54,751 nucleotides of DNA from Shinella sp. (GTDB lineage: Bacteria > Pseudomonadota > Alphaproteobacteria > Rhizobiales > Rhizobiaceae): the NCBI GenBank assembly GCA_003248775.1, contig QFQX01000029.1, positions 1-54,751 of the forward strand, in the 5' to 3' direction. Made by a program: the position numbers and the translations under genes. Of the stretch, positions 23,518-33,038 are shown piece by piece (positions within the stretch are counted from its first letter, which is position 1; every line of letters starts with the position of its first letter). The notes below the pieces were generated by a model. The model saw nothing but the letters and a program-made list of their open reading frames with translations, was not told the origin of the DNA and did no database searches.

Positions 23518-26070
23518 TCAAGCCTCAACCTTGCCGGATACCGGACGTGACTTGTCGATATCGTCCTTCTGGAAGGACTCAGGCCGCAGACGGAAAGCGA
23601 TCAGGACCGGTGCAGCGATGTAGATCGATGAGAAGGTACCGACGACGACACCGAACAGCATGGCCAGCGTGAAGGAGGAGATTACCTCACCGCCGAACAG
23701 ATAGAGAGCGACCAGCGCCAGGAAGGTGGTCGAACCGGTCAGAACCGTCCGCGAAAGCGTCTGATTGATCGATGTGTCGATCAGGACATTGAGCGGCATC
23801 TTCTTGTAACGCCTGAGGTTTTCTCGCATTCGATCATAGACTACGACGGTGTCGTTCAGCGAATAACCGATAATGGTCAGGATCGCCGCGATGCTCGTCA
23901 GGTTGAATTCGATCCCGAGGAAAACGAACAGGCCGAGCGTCAGGATGACGTCGTGCAGCGTCGCGATGATCGCGCCGAAGGCGAACTGCCATTCGAAGCG
24001 GAACCAGATGTAGATCAGGATAAAGATCAGCGACACGCCGACGCCGATGGTGGCAGTCTTGGTCAACTCGCCCGATACGGCCGGACCGACGACTTCGACG
24101 CGACGAAATTCATAAGCGTCCTCAAGCTCGTCACGAACCAGCGTGATCGCCGACTGCTCGGCATTCTCGCCGCCCTCCTGGGCCTGGATGCGGATCAGGA
24201 CGCTTGAGGGATCGCCGAAGCCCTGAGCCTGGATTTCGCCAAGGTTGAGCTGGCTGAGACGGTCGCGGATATCGGCTATATCGGCTGCGCCGTTGCGTGC
24301 CTTCAACTCGATGATCGAACCGCCCTTGAAATCGATGCCGAGGCTGAGGCCGATCGTCATGAAGCCGACCAGCGACGCCAGCGTCAAGACGCCGGCAATG
24401 GCGAAGGTATAACGACGGATCGCCATGAAGCGGATGTTCTGTGCATCGAAAATGCCGGTACGAACGCCCTTCGGAAGGTGCTTGGGCCGGCGCCAGCGAT
24501 ACCACGTGGCCATCAGCCAGCGCGTCATGGTGAAGGCGGTGAAGACCGTGGTCACTATGCCGATGGCAAGCGTGACGGCAAAGCCGCGCACCGGGCCGGA
24601 GCCGAGGAAGAAGAGAACCAGCGCCGCAATCAGCGTCGTCAGGTTGGCGTCGATGATCGTCGCGAAGGCCTTGTTGAAACCGGTATCGATGGACTGGATC
24701 AGCGAGCGTCCGCTTTTGACCTCTTCGCGAATACGTTCATAGACGAGAACGTTGGAGTCCACCGCCATGCCCATGGTCAGCACGATACCCGCGATACCCG
24801 GCAGGGTCAGGGTCGAGCCGATCAGCGTCAGGACGGCGATGATCATGATGACGTTTGCGGCCAGCGCGATGTTCGCCATGACGCCAAAGGTGCCGTAGAA
24901 ACCGAGCATGAAGAGCACGACAAAGATGGCACCGATGCCGCTTGCGGTGATGCCGGCATTGATCGAGTCCTGACCGAGGCCCGGACCGACGGTTCGTTCT
25001 TCGACCACGGTCAGGGTTGCCGGCAGTGCACCAGCGCGCAACAAGACCGCGAGGTCGTTGGCACCTTCGACCGAGAAATTGCCGGAAATCTGTCCGGAAC
25101 CGCCGATGATAGGCTCGCGGATGACCGGTGCCGAAATCACCTGATCATCGAGCACGATGGCGAACGGACGGCCGACATTCTGCTGTGTTGCCTGGGCGAA
25201 ACGCTGCGATCCCTTGCTGTCGAAGCGGAAAGTGACGACCGGTTCATTGTTCTGCTGGTTGAAGCTCGCCTGCGCGTCGACGAGGTTTTCACCCGAGACC
25301 AACGCGCGCTTCTCCACAAGGTAGGGAACCGCCGGGTCGTCAACTGAATAGAGAACTTCCGAGGTTGCCGGCGGACGACCGTTGATCGCTTCCTCGACCG
25401 GCATACTGGTGTCGACCATGTGGAAGGACAGCTTGGCCGTCTGGTTCAGCAGCGACTTAAGACGCTGCGGATCCTGCAGACCGGGCACCTGAACGATGAT
25501 GCGGTCATTACCCTGCCGCTGAATCAGCGGCTCGGTGGTGCCGAGTTCATCGACGCGACGACGGACAACCTCCTGAGACTGAGTGAGTGCCGAGGACGCA
25601 CGGTAGTCGATCCCGGCATCCGTCAGGTTGAAGCGGAGAAGAGTACCCTCTTCCGTCAAGGTCACTTCCTGAACGGAACCGCCAGTCAGACCACCGACGC
25701 TCACGGGAGCGGTGATGTTCTCAAGCGCCTTCTTCGCCGGATCGACCTTGTCTGCATCGGTGATGCGAACCTGGATCTGTTGGCCTACGCCGGAAAGGCC
25801 GGTGTAACGGATGCCCGCATCGCGCAACGCGGCACGGATATCGCTGACCGTCGTTTCGAGACGTTCCTTTACGATATCGGCACGCTCGATCTTGAGCATG
25901 ATATGCGAACCGCCCTGAAGGTCGAGACCGAGCGTTACCTGCTTGTGAGGAAACCAGGACGGAAGAAAACTGAGTTGTTTCTCGCTGAAGACGTTGGGCA
26001 ACGCCACCAGAGTGCTTACCAGAACGGTGAGCCAAATAAAGATGGTCTTCCAGCGAGAAACGTACAGCAT
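23518..26070 (-). CDS. secDF: protein translocase subunit SecDF (fused)
   Basis: An 850-residue fusion of SecD (about 1-515) and SecF (about 530-850), the proton-driven accessory of SecYEG that helps pull proteins across the inner membrane. The SecD half begins with a transmembrane helix, has a large periplasmic region containing GLDLQGGSHIMLKI and PGLQDPQRLKSLL, then the membrane block GIAGIVLTMGMAVDSNVLVYERIREE. The SecF half has FMTIGLSLGIDFKGGSIIE and IGYSLNDTVVVYDRMREN. Fused SecDF is usual in rhizobia. yajC precedes it and the Mth938-like gene follows immediately. Confidence 0.97.
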   Translation of the reverse strand: MLYVSRWKTIFIWLTVLVSTLVALPNVFSEKQLSFLPSWFPHKQVTLGLDLQGGSHIMLKIERADIVKERLETTVSDIRAALRDAGIRYTGLSGVGQQIQVRITDADKVDPAKKALENITAPVSVGGLTGGSVQEVTLTEEGTLLRFNLTDAGIDYRASSALTQSQEVVRRRVDELGTTEPLIQRQGNDRIIVQVPGLQDPQRLKSLLNQTAKLSFHMVDTSMPVEEAINGRPPATSEVLYSVDDPAVPYLVEKRALVSGENLVDAQASFNQQNNEPVVTFRFDSKGSQRFAQATQQNVGRPFAIVLDDQVISAPVIREPIIGGSGQISGNFSVEGANDLAVLLRAGALPATLTVVEERTVGPGLGQDSINAGITASGIGAIFVVLFMLGFYGTFGVMANIALAANVIMIIAVLTLIGSTLTLPGIAGIVLTMGMAVDSNVLVYERIREEVKSGRSLIQSIDTGFNKAFATIIDANLTTLIAALVLFFLGSGPVRGFAVTLAIGIVTTVFTAFTMTRWLMATWYRWRRPKHLPKGVRTGIFDAQNIRFMAIRRYTFAIAGVLTLASLVGFMTIGLSLGIDFKGGSIIELKARNGAADIADIRDRLSQLNLGEIQAQGFGDPSSVLIRIQAQEGGENAEQSAITLVRDELEDAYEFRRVEVVGPAVSGELTKTATIGVGVSLIFILIYIWFRFEWQFAFGAIIATLHDVILTLGLFVFLGIEFNLTSIAAILTIIGYSLNDTVVVYDRMRENLRRYKKMPLNVLIDTSINQTLSRTVLTGSTTFLALVALYLFGGEVISSFTLAMLFGVVVGTFSSIYIAAPVLIAFRLRPESFQKDDIDKSRPVSGKVEA

Positions 26071-26135
26071 GAAACTCTCGAAATCAGAGGGCTTATTCAG
26101 GCAATCCGGGGCCGGTCATGCCGGCCCGGCTGCAA

Positions 26136-26486
26136 TCAGGAGGCAGCTGCCTCTGTCTTCACCGGCTCGCCCTTGACGCGAACTTCGGCGATGTAAGTAC
26201 GCAGCGCGCGGATCTTCACGCCGTCGGCGATCTCGATCTCGAGCTCCTTGTCGTCGATTACCTTGGTAACCTTGCCTACGATACCGCCACCCATGACGAC
26301 CTGATCGCCGCGGCGGATGGAGGACAGGGTTTCCTCGCGCTTCTTCATCTGCTGGCGCTGCGGACGGATCAGCAGGAAATACCAGATCAGCATCAGCGGT
26401 GCGAAAAGGAACAGCATCTCCAGGCCGGAGCCGAATACACCGCCGGTAGCAGTTCCTTCTTGGGCGAAGGCTTCAGTAATGAACAT
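26136..26486 (-). CDS. yajC: preprotein translocase subunit YajC
   Basis: A 116-residue single-span inner-membrane partner of SecDF. The hydrophobic helix MLFLFAPLMLIWYFLLIRPQ (about 23-42) is followed by QRQQMKKREE and the conserved soluble beta part GDQVVMGGGIVGKVTKV. The ATG at 26486 has AGGGAG about seven bases upstream; the longer frame adds 30 unrelated residues. First gene of the secDF cluster, diverging from the DUF815 ATPase. Confidence 0.95.
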   Translation of the reverse strand: MFITEAFAQEGTATGGVFGSGLEMLFLFAPLMLIWYFLLIRPQRQQMKKREETLSSIRRGDQVVMGGGIVGKVTKVIDDKELEIEIADGVKIRALRTYIAEVRVKGEPVKTEAAAS

Positions 26487-26699
26487 CAATAACTCCCTAG
26501 ACAAGCCAAGCGCGCGGGTAACCGCCGGCCCCCGCATCAGGTCGCCGGAATATAGTAACCGGCCATGTGAATGCAACTAAAACAGCCGCAATGCGTACCG
26601 TTTTACCGCCTCATACCCTTTCGAACCACAAAACACCATGCTACCGCCCGGCAAAATCGAGATAGCTATCGATCACAATACGCTTGGGAGGGAATCGTT

Positions 26700-27572
26700 A
26701 TGTCCGAAGACATCAATCTTTCGCTGCTGCAGGAAATGCGTCGGCTGACCGCAGCCGTCGAGCGACTGGCCGGCCCCAGCCCGGCCGAGATCGACTGGAA
26801 TGTCGCCGACTGCTTCGTCTGGAGCCCGGTGCGCAACGAACTCCAGCCGGTCAAACGACCGAACCGAATCGCGCTCAAACTCATCCGCGGCGTCGACCAT
26901 GTCCGTGACATTCTACATGAGAATACGTTGCGTTTCGCCGAGGGTTTCCCGGCCAACAACGTACTACTATGGGGCGCGCGTGGCATGGGCAAGTCATCGC
27001 TGGTGAAGGCGGTTCATGCCGATGTCCTGGCGGAAACCGGAGTGTCGCTGAAACTCGTCGAGGTGCATCGCGAGGATATCGCCACCCTGCCCGCGCTTCT
27101 CGATATGGCGAAGGATACAGAACATCGGGTCATCGTCTTCTGCGACGACCTGTCGTTCGATCACGACGACACCGCCTACAAGTCGCTCAAGGCGGCACTT
27201 GACGGAGGCATCGAGGGCCGGCCGGATAATGTTCTCTTCTACGCCACGTCAAACCGGCGGCACCTGCTCCCCCGTCATATGATGGAAAATGAACAGTCCA
27301 CCGCGATCACCCCTTCCGAAGCAGTGGAAGAAAAGGTCTCTCTGTCGGATCGTTTCGGTTTGTGGCTAGGCTTCCACAAATGCGGCCAGGGCGATTATCT
27401 GGCGATGATCGACGGATACGCCGAACACTTTTCGCTCCCGCTCGACCGGGAACAGCTCCATCGCGAGGCGCTGGAATGGGCGACTACGCGCGGTGGCCGC
27501 TCGGGTCGCGTGGCATGGCAGTACATTCAGGATCTCGCCGGTCGTCTGCGTGTTAGAACCGACCGCCCCTGA
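26700..27572 (+). CDS. DUF815 family P-loop ATPase
   Basis: A 290-residue AAA-type ATPase of the DUF815 group. Walker A GARGMGKSS is at 92-100, Walker B VIVFCDDLSF at about 142-151, and the sensor-like ATSNRRHLLP near 186. SLSDRFGLWLGF and a C-terminal RSGRVAWQYIQDL lid region follow. GGGAGGG lies about six bases before the ATG at 26700. The family is widespread but its biochemical role is unknown. It diverges from yajC-secDF and is closed by a shared terminator at 27601-27627. Confidence 0.9.
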   Translation: MSEDINLSLLQEMRRLTAAVERLAGPSPAEIDWNVADCFVWSPVRNELQPVKRPNRIALKLIRGVDHVRDILHENTLRFAEGFPANNVLLWGARGMGKSSLVKAVHADVLAETGVSLKLVEVHREDIATLPALLDMAKDTEHRVIVFCDDLSFDHDDTAYKSLKAALDGGIEGRPDNVLFYATSNRRHLLPRHMMENEQSTAITPSEAVEEKVSLSDRFGLWLGFHKCGQGDYLAMIDGYAEHFSLPLDREQLHREALEWATTRGGRSGRVAWQYIQDLAGRLRVRTDRP

Positions 27573-27600
27573 ATGTTCGGAAAAGCATGCTCGAAACAAG

Positions 27601-27627
27601 AAAAGGCCCGGATTTACCGGGCCTTTT
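27601..27627. terminator. bidirectional terminator
   Basis: An 11-bp perfect stem, AAAAGGCCCGG (27601-27611) and CCGGGCCTTTT (27617-27627), with loop ATTTA. It serves the DUF815 gene on plus and the LysM/LytM gene (stop at 27652) on minus. Confidence 0.9.
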
Positions 27628-27651
27628 CATTACCTGCCTGGGACGCAATAC

Positions 27652-29217
27652 CTATTCCAGGAAAGTCATCGGGTTGACCGGGGTCGCATCCTTGCGAACC
27701 TCGAAGTGCAGCATCGGGCGCTTGATGTTCCCGCTCATGCCGGAAGTAGCGAGCTGCTGGCCACGCTGAACCTTCTGGCCGCGCTGGACTGAAAGCGCAT
27801 CTGCATGACCGTATACAGTGACCGTTCCGTCGTCGTGGCGGACCAGAACCGTGTTACCGAGCTCCTTGAGCCCGTTACCGGCATAGATGACCACACCATT
27901 CTCGGCAGCCTTGACCGGAGTGCCCTGCGGCACGGAGATATCGATACCGTCATTGCGTTTGCCCTCGACATTGGCGCCGTAGCCGGCGACGACGGCGCCG
28001 CGTACCGGCCAGCGATACTTGCCAATGCCCGTGGCTTCGGGTGCATCTTCCTTCGTATCGACGGATGCAACTTCGCTAACGGACTGAGCGGCAGCCGGTG
28101 GCTTATAGGCAGCCGGGGCCGATTTATTGTCCTTGGCCGGCACAGAAGCCGTCTTTACCGGATCAGTGACAGGAGCCTTGTCAACAACAGAGGCAACCTG
28201 GCTCGTGGCACCGGGCATCGCGAGCTTCTGCCCAATGCGGATGTTACCATCCGTAATGCCGTTCGCCTTTTTGAGCGCATCGACGGATACGCCGTTAGCC
28301 TTGGCGATCTTGTTGAGGGAATCGCCCGGCTTCACCATATAGGGAGCAGGCCCAGCACCCGCACCGGCATCAGCCTTGCCCGTAGCACTTGATGCCACGT
28401 TTTGGGACTTGTCGCGGGTGGTCGGTGCGCTCGGAAGCACGGCGACGTTCTGCTCCGGCGCCTGAGGAGCAAGCGGCTTCTGGCCGTTGGCCGGCAGGCC
28501 GGAGGCATCGGCGGCAGCGCGTGCGGCATTCTTCTGTCCAGCATAGGACGGAATGATGACGAGCTGGCCGGCGGCGGCGTCAGAAGAATTAGTTAGGCCG
28601 TTGGCCTTCAGGATCTCCCGTTCCGGCACCCCATAGCGCTGCGAAAGCGTCGCGATGGTTTCGCCGGACTTCAGCGTTACGCGGGTGGCGTTCGCGGCAG
28701 ACCAGTTGCCGGCAGGACGCGTAGCACTGGTGGAGAGCTCATCCGCATTGAGGTTACGCGGCGGAGCACCGAGAGATGCTGCCTGGGTGTTCTTCTGCGC
28801 GGAAGGGAACGGTTGAGCGAGAGCAGCCTGACGCTCGGCATTGCGTGACGTCGCGGACGGCGGAGCAAGCTCGGCGCGCTGAACCGAAACCGGAGCGGCT
28901 GCGCTGCGGGCGACTGACGGCGCGCTCTGCGACGGATAGGACGGTTGAGCCGATGGATATGGCTGACTCATCGCCTGCTGACGGGTCGAATAATCCGGCT
29001 GCGCGCCGGCAATATCCTGCGAGGGCACAAGCCCCTGCCCATCAACTCCGGCAACATGACGCCGCGGCGTCGAGGCCGTCGTCATGCTGTCGGTTGAAAA
29101 AACGGAGCTAAAGCGGGACGCATCGGAACTGCACCCGCTGGCGACACCAGCCAGCAGCATCGCCACAACCATACGGGCAATTGGCAGTCCGGCTTTCGGC
29201 GATACACTTTGACGCAT
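27652..29217 (-). CDS. LysM / degenerate LytM (NlpD-like) lipoprotein
   Basis: A 521-residue envelope protein. The N-terminal signal ends in a lipobox (GVASGC, about residues 23-28). A Gln/Ser/Pro-rich region follows. Two LysM peptidoglycan-binding domains are seen (VTLKSGETIATLSQRYGVPE and MVKPGDSLNKIAKANGV), then a C-terminal M23/LytM domain (about 390-521). The LytM metal site is degenerate: KRNDGIDI has Asn where the first zinc His should be, and HFEVR replaces HxH. The same pattern occurs in E. coli NlpD, an activator of amidases rather than an enzyme. The ATG at 29217 is used; a GTG four codons upstream is possible. It is downstream of pcm, as nlpD often is. Confidence 0.9.
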   Translation of the reverse strand: MRQSVSPKAGLPIARMVVAMLLAGVASGCSSDASRFSSVFSTDSMTTASTPRRHVAGVDGQGLVPSQDIAGAQPDYSTRQQAMSQPYPSAQPSYPSQSAPSVARSAAAPVSVQRAELAPPSATSRNAERQAALAQPFPSAQKNTQAASLGAPPRNLNADELSTSATRPAGNWSAANATRVTLKSGETIATLSQRYGVPEREILKANGLTNSSDAAAGQLVIIPSYAGQKNAARAAADASGLPANGQKPLAPQAPEQNVAVLPSAPTTRDKSQNVASSATGKADAGAGAGPAPYMVKPGDSLNKIAKANGVSVDALKKANGITDGNIRIGQKLAMPGATSQVASVVDKAPVTDPVKTASVPAKDNKSAPAAYKPPAAAQSVSEVASVDTKEDAPEATGIGKYRWPVRGAVVAGYGANVEGKRNDGIDISVPQGTPVKAAENGVVIYAGNGLKELGNTVLVRHDDGTVTVYGHADALSVQRGQKVQRGQQLATSGMSGNIKRPMLHFEVRKDATPVNPMTFLE

Positions 29218-29378
29218 AACTCGACCCACATTCTACGCAACTTGATGTGGTTTGATTAAAGCGCGTTAGTGTTACCGGGCGGTTAACTTGCAGGAATCGC
29301 TGTGAATAATTTCGAAAACTCGCACATTCCCGGGGTTTTCAGGAAGCACGCGGGTTTCTGGCAAAGCCAGCCGACAAC

Positions 29379-30032
29379 TTAGAGGAAAGACGCAATCTTG
29401 GGCACGAGAGGCAGATACGGCGCCTCGAACAGGTCCTCCCGTTCGAAGCGGCTACCGGTCTTGATGAGACGCACCATGACACAGGTATTCTCACCCGTCA
29501 CAAGCGGCGCGAGGAACATGCCGCCCGAAACGAGCTGTTCGGCGAAGAAGCGCGGCATGGCGGGAAAGGCGGCAGTCGAAAGGATACGATCGAAAGTACC
29601 TTCACCCGAGAGACCGTTGCTGCCATCCGACTGGCGCAGCACCACATTGCGCAAGCTGAGATTGTCAAGACGTTGCTGCGCTCCGGCAAGCAAGGTCTTG
29701 TAACGCTCGACCGAAAGCACCCGCTCGGCCAACCGCCCAAGCACCGCCGACATGAAGCCGCTGCCGGTGCCGATTTCAAGCACGCGCTGCCCAGGCTTGA
29801 CCTGCAGCAGGGACAGCAGGCGCACCGCCAGATCCGCACCTTCCATGAAGGATCCGCATTCGAGCGGGATCGAGCGGCTAGAATAGGCGTCATCGGAATA
29901 CTGCGGCGGAACGAACAGAGAGCGCGGCGTCTGCTCGACAGCGGTCAGAAGATCGAGATCCGAAATCCCCTCTGACCGAAGCCTGAGCACGAGAGCCGCG
30001 AAGCCCTCCTTTTCCACCATTGCCGATTTCAA
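29379..30032 (-). CDS. pcm: protein-L-isoaspartate O-methyltransferase
   Basis: Methylates isoaspartyl residues in damaged proteins using S-adenosylmethionine. The 217-residue protein has VLEIGTGSGFMSAVLGRLA (SAM motif I, about 84-102) and VERYKTLLAGAQQRL. The substrate-side loop PLECGSFME stands in place of the more usual TISQPYMVA-type sequence. The likely start is a TTG at 30032 that overlaps the surE stop (TTGA) and has GGAG seven bases upstream; an ATG at 30020 is the alternative. The surE-pcm order is a classic stationary-phase survival pair. Confidence 0.93.
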   Translation of the reverse strand: MKSAMVEKEGFAALVLRLRSEGISDLDLLTAVEQTPRSLFVPPQYSDDAYSSRSIPLECGSFMEGADLAVRLLSLLQVKPGQRVLEIGTGSGFMSAVLGRLAERVLSVERYKTLLAGAQQRLDNLSLRNVVLRQSDGSNGLSGEGTFDRILSTAAFPAMPRFFAEQLVSGGMFLAPLVTGENTCVMVRLIKTGSRFEREDLFEAPYLPLVPKIASFL

Positions 30033-30802
30033 CCCGCAACTCCGAAACCAAGCGCCTTCGCAAGACGATCCTGCGCGGCATAGTCCGTCATGTCGAGTTT
30101 CAGCGGCGTTACCGAGATCTTGTTCGCCTTGACAGCCTGCAGATCCGTTCCTTCGCGGAAGCGGCTACCACGATCGCCGAAGCGCAGCCAGTAATAGGGA
30201 AAGCCCCGGCCATCGGCGCGCTGCTCGACTTCAAGACCGAAATCGAGCTTGCCCTGCGACGTCACTTCGATGCCCTGCACCTCCGAGGGTGCACAGCGGG
30301 GGAAATTGACGTTGAGGAATGTACCGTCCGGTAGATCGGCCTCGATGAGTTGCGCAAGCAACTTGGGTCCGAGCGTCTCGGCGACTTCCCAGGGGATCAT
30401 CCGACCGCCATTGTCGTATTCGTAAAGTTGGCTGAGCGCGATCGAACGGACGCCCTGCAGCGTGCCTTCGATGGCGCCGGCCACGGTACCGGAATAGGTC
30501 ACGTCGTCAGCAAGGTTGCCCCCCGCATTGACGCCGGAGAGCACCAGATCGGGCTTTCTGTCGAGAACCTCGCGGACCGCCATGATGACGCAGTCCGTCG
30601 GGGTTCCACGCAGTGCGAAACGCTTGTCAGCCACCTTGCGAAGGCGGAGTGGTTCCGAGATCGTCAGCGAATGAGCAAGGCCGCTCTGATCCGATTCAGG
30701 AGCTACGATCCAGACATCGTCAGAAAGGGTTCGGGCGATGCGTTCCAGCACGGCCAGCCCTTCGGCATGAATGCCGTCGTCATTGGTCAGGAGAATGCGC
30801 AT
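30029..30802 (-). CDS. surE: 5'/3'-nucleotidase SurE
   Basis: Metal-dependent nucleoside monophosphate phosphatase. The 257-residue protein starts MRILLTNDDGIHAEGL, with the Asn-Asp-Asp metal ligands, followed by VAPESDQSGLAHSLT and DLVLSGVNAGGNLADDVTYSGTVAGA, which holds the conserved Ser/Asn. serS ends 16 bases upstream and pcm overlaps its stop by four bases, so they are probably one transcript. Linked to stress and stationary survival in other bacteria. Confidence 0.97.
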   Translation of the reverse strand: MRILLTNDDGIHAEGLAVLERIARTLSDDVWIVAPESDQSGLAHSLTISEPLRLRKVADKRFALRGTPTDCVIMAVREVLDRKPDLVLSGVNAGGNLADDVTYSGTVAGAIEGTLQGVRSIALSQLYEYDNGGRMIPWEVAETLGPKLLAQLIEADLPDGTFLNVNFPRCAPSEVQGIEVTSQGKLDFGLEVEQRADGRGFPYYWLRFGDRGSRFREGTDLQAVKANKISVTPLKLDMTDYAAQDRLAKALGFGVAG

Positions 30803-30818
30803 GCCGTATCTCCCTGCT

Positions 30819-32102
30819 TCAGGCAGCCTTCTCGATCTTCTTCAGACCGCCCATATACGGAAGCAATGCGTCCGGAATGGTGATCGAGCCGTCTTCGTTC
30901 AGGTAGTTTTCCATCACCGCGATAAGGCAACGACCGACGGCCGTGCCCGATCCGTTCAGCGTGTGCACGAAGGTCGTACCCTTGCTGTCCTTGCCGCGAT
31001 AACGGGCATTCATGCGGCGGGCCTGGAAATCGCCGCAGACAGAACAGGACGAAATTTCGCGATAGGTGTTCTGGCCCGGAAGCCAGACTTCGAGGTCGTA
31101 AGTCTTGCGCGCACCGAATCCCATATCGCCGGTGCAGAGCGTCATGGTGCGGAAATGCAGACCGAGGCGTTTGAGTACCTCTTCCGCGCAGGCCGTCATC
31201 CGCTCGTGCTCGGCAATCGAGCTTTCGGCATCGGTGATCGAAACGAGCTCGCACTTCCAGAACTGATGCTGACGTAGCATGCCACGGGTGTCGCGCCCCG
31301 CCGAACCAGCCTCGGAACGGAAGGACGGGGTCAGAGCGGTGAAGCGAAGCGGCAACTTTTCCTGCTCGAGGATTTCGCTCGAAACCAGATTGGTGAGCGT
31401 CACTTCCGCTGTCGGGATCAACCAGCGACCATCGGTAGTCTTGAACAGGTCTTCGGCAAACTTCGGCAGTTGACCGGTGCCATACATGGCCTCGTCACGA
31501 ACCATCAGCGGTGACGAAACTTCGGTGTAACCGTGCTCGTTCGTATGAAGGTCAATCATGAACTGGCCGAGCGCCCTTTCGAGCTTTGCGAGCGGGCCCG
31601 TCAGAACGGTAAAGCGCGCGCCGGACAACCTGGCAGCGCGCTCGAAGTCCATGTAACCAAGCCCTTCGCCGATTTCGAAGTGCTCCTTAGCGGGATGATT
31701 CCAGCCGGGCTTCTGGCCGACGACGCGAGCCACGACGTTGTCATGCTCATCCTTGCCAACCGGAACATCATCGAGCGGAACGTTGGGAATGCGCGAAAGT
31801 TGGTCGGTGAGTTCCGCGGAAACGCGGCGTTCCTCTTCCTCGGTCGCCGGCATTGTATCCTTGAGCTGGGCAACCTCCGCCTTCAGCTTTTCGGCAAGCT
31901 CGGTATTCTTCTGCGCCATGGCAGCGCCGATCTCCTTGGAGGCGGCATTGCGGCGGGACTGCATGTCCTGAAGCGTCTGGACCACGGCCCGGCGCTTCTC
32001 GTCGAGCGCAATCAGTTGTGCGGCAAGAGGCTCCGCGCCGCGCTTTGCAAGCGCAGCGTCAAGGGTCTCGGCGTTTTCACGGATCCATTTGATATCAAGC
32101 AT
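30819..32102 (-). CDS. serS: seryl-tRNA synthetase
   Basis: A class II aminoacyl-tRNA synthetase of 427 residues, near the usual size. The N-terminal MLDIKWIRENAETLDAAL leads into the long antiparallel coiled-coil arm (about 30-100, rich in AQKNTELAEKLKAE). The core has PTAEVTLTNL (TxE serine-binding loop), motif 2 FRSEAGSAGRDTRGMLRQHQF and motif 3 NGSGTAVGRCLIAVMENY. The ATG at 32102 is chosen by homology; the frame extends 22 codons further without family character. It lies between tatC (115 bases upstream) and surE. Confidence 0.97.
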   Translation of the reverse strand: MLDIKWIRENAETLDAALAKRGAEPLAAQLIALDEKRRAVVQTLQDMQSRRNAASKEIGAAMAQKNTELAEKLKAEVAQLKDTMPATEEEERRVSAELTDQLSRIPNVPLDDVPVGKDEHDNVVARVVGQKPGWNHPAKEHFEIGEGLGYMDFERAARLSGARFTVLTGPLAKLERALGQFMIDLHTNEHGYTEVSSPLMVRDEAMYGTGQLPKFAEDLFKTTDGRWLIPTAEVTLTNLVSSEILEQEKLPLRFTALTPSFRSEAGSAGRDTRGMLRQHQFWKCELVSITDAESSIAEHERMTACAEEVLKRLGLHFRTMTLCTGDMGFGARKTYDLEVWLPGQNTYREISSCSVCGDFQARRMNARYRGKDSKGTTFVHTLNGSGTAVGRCLIAVMENYLNEDGSITIPDALLPYMGGLKKIEKAA

Positions 32103-32216
32103 CGTCGTTCCAGGTCGTCTTGCGGTGATCGTCGGATCGGACCTGGCGGGCGCCCTGTCCGGCCCCATGGATGCATGCTCGCGATGAAGAAGGCCGGGTA
32201 AGCGAAGGCTGTCGCC

Positions 32217-33038
32217 TTATTCGCCCTTCTCGCCTGCCTCGTCCGCCGGGACGATTGCGTCCGAGTCCGCAGCCCGCCGACGCTCCACGAGTCGTGCAGC
32301 ATAGATGGCTACCTCGTAGAGAAGGATGGTCGGCAAAGCAAGACCGATCTGGGACATCGGATCGGGCGGTGTCAGCACCGCGGCGATGATAAAGGCGACG
32401 ACGATGAAATACTTGCGCTTTTCGGCAAGCCACGAGCTTTCGAGAATGCCGACGCGAGCAAGAAGTGTGGTCACCACCGGCAACTGGAAGACCAGCCCGA
32501 AGGAGAAGACCAGAGTCATGATCAGGCTGAGATATTCCGAGACCTTCGGCATCAGCGAGATCGCAACCTCTCCTTCACCCGGCGCCTGCTGCATGGCGAG
32601 GAAGAACCACATCACCATAGGCGTGAAGAAGAAGTAGACGAGCGCGGCACCCATCAGGAAGAGAACCGGCGACGCGACAAGGAACGGCAGGAAAGCAGCC
32701 CGCTCATTCTTGTAGAGACCGGGTGCAACGAACTTGTAGATCTGCGCGGCAATCACCGGAAAGGCGATGACCATGGCGCCGAACATCGCAACCTTCACCT
32801 GTGTGAAGAAGAACTCCTGCGGGGCAGTGTAAATGAGTTCCGCCTTGGCAACATCGAGTCCGGCCCAGAGCACTGCCCACTTGTACGGAATAACAAGGAG
32901 GTTGAAGAGGTGCTTGGCAAATGCGAAGCAGACGATGAACGCTACGAAAAACGCGCCAAGCGCCCAGATCAGGCGGGTACGCAGTTCGATCAGGTGTTCG
33001 ATCAACGGCTGCGGCTTGTCTTCAATTTCGCCGCTCAT
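32217..33038 (-). CDS. tatC: Sec-independent translocase subunit TatC
   Basis: A 273-residue polytopic receptor for twin-arginine signal peptides, with six predicted helices. PLIEHLIELRTRLIWAL at the N-terminus includes the conserved ELR motif, and the family segment FGLVFQLPVV is present. The ATG overlaps the tatB stop by four bases. Third gene of tatABC, followed by serS in the arrangement common to Rhizobiaceae. Confidence 0.97.
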   Translation of the reverse strand: MSGEIEDKPQPLIEHLIELRTRLIWALGAFFVAFIVCFAFAKHLFNLLVIPYKWAVLWAGLDVAKAELIYTAPQEFFFTQVKVAMFGAMVIAFPVIAAQIYKFVAPGLYKNERAAFLPFLVASPVLFLMGAALVYFFFTPMVMWFFLAMQQAPGEGEVAISLMPKVSEYLSLIMTLVFSFGLVFQLPVVTTLLARVGILESSWLAEKRKYFIVVAFIIAAVLTPPDPMSQIGLALPTILLYEVAIYAARLVERRRAADSDAIVPADEAGEKGE

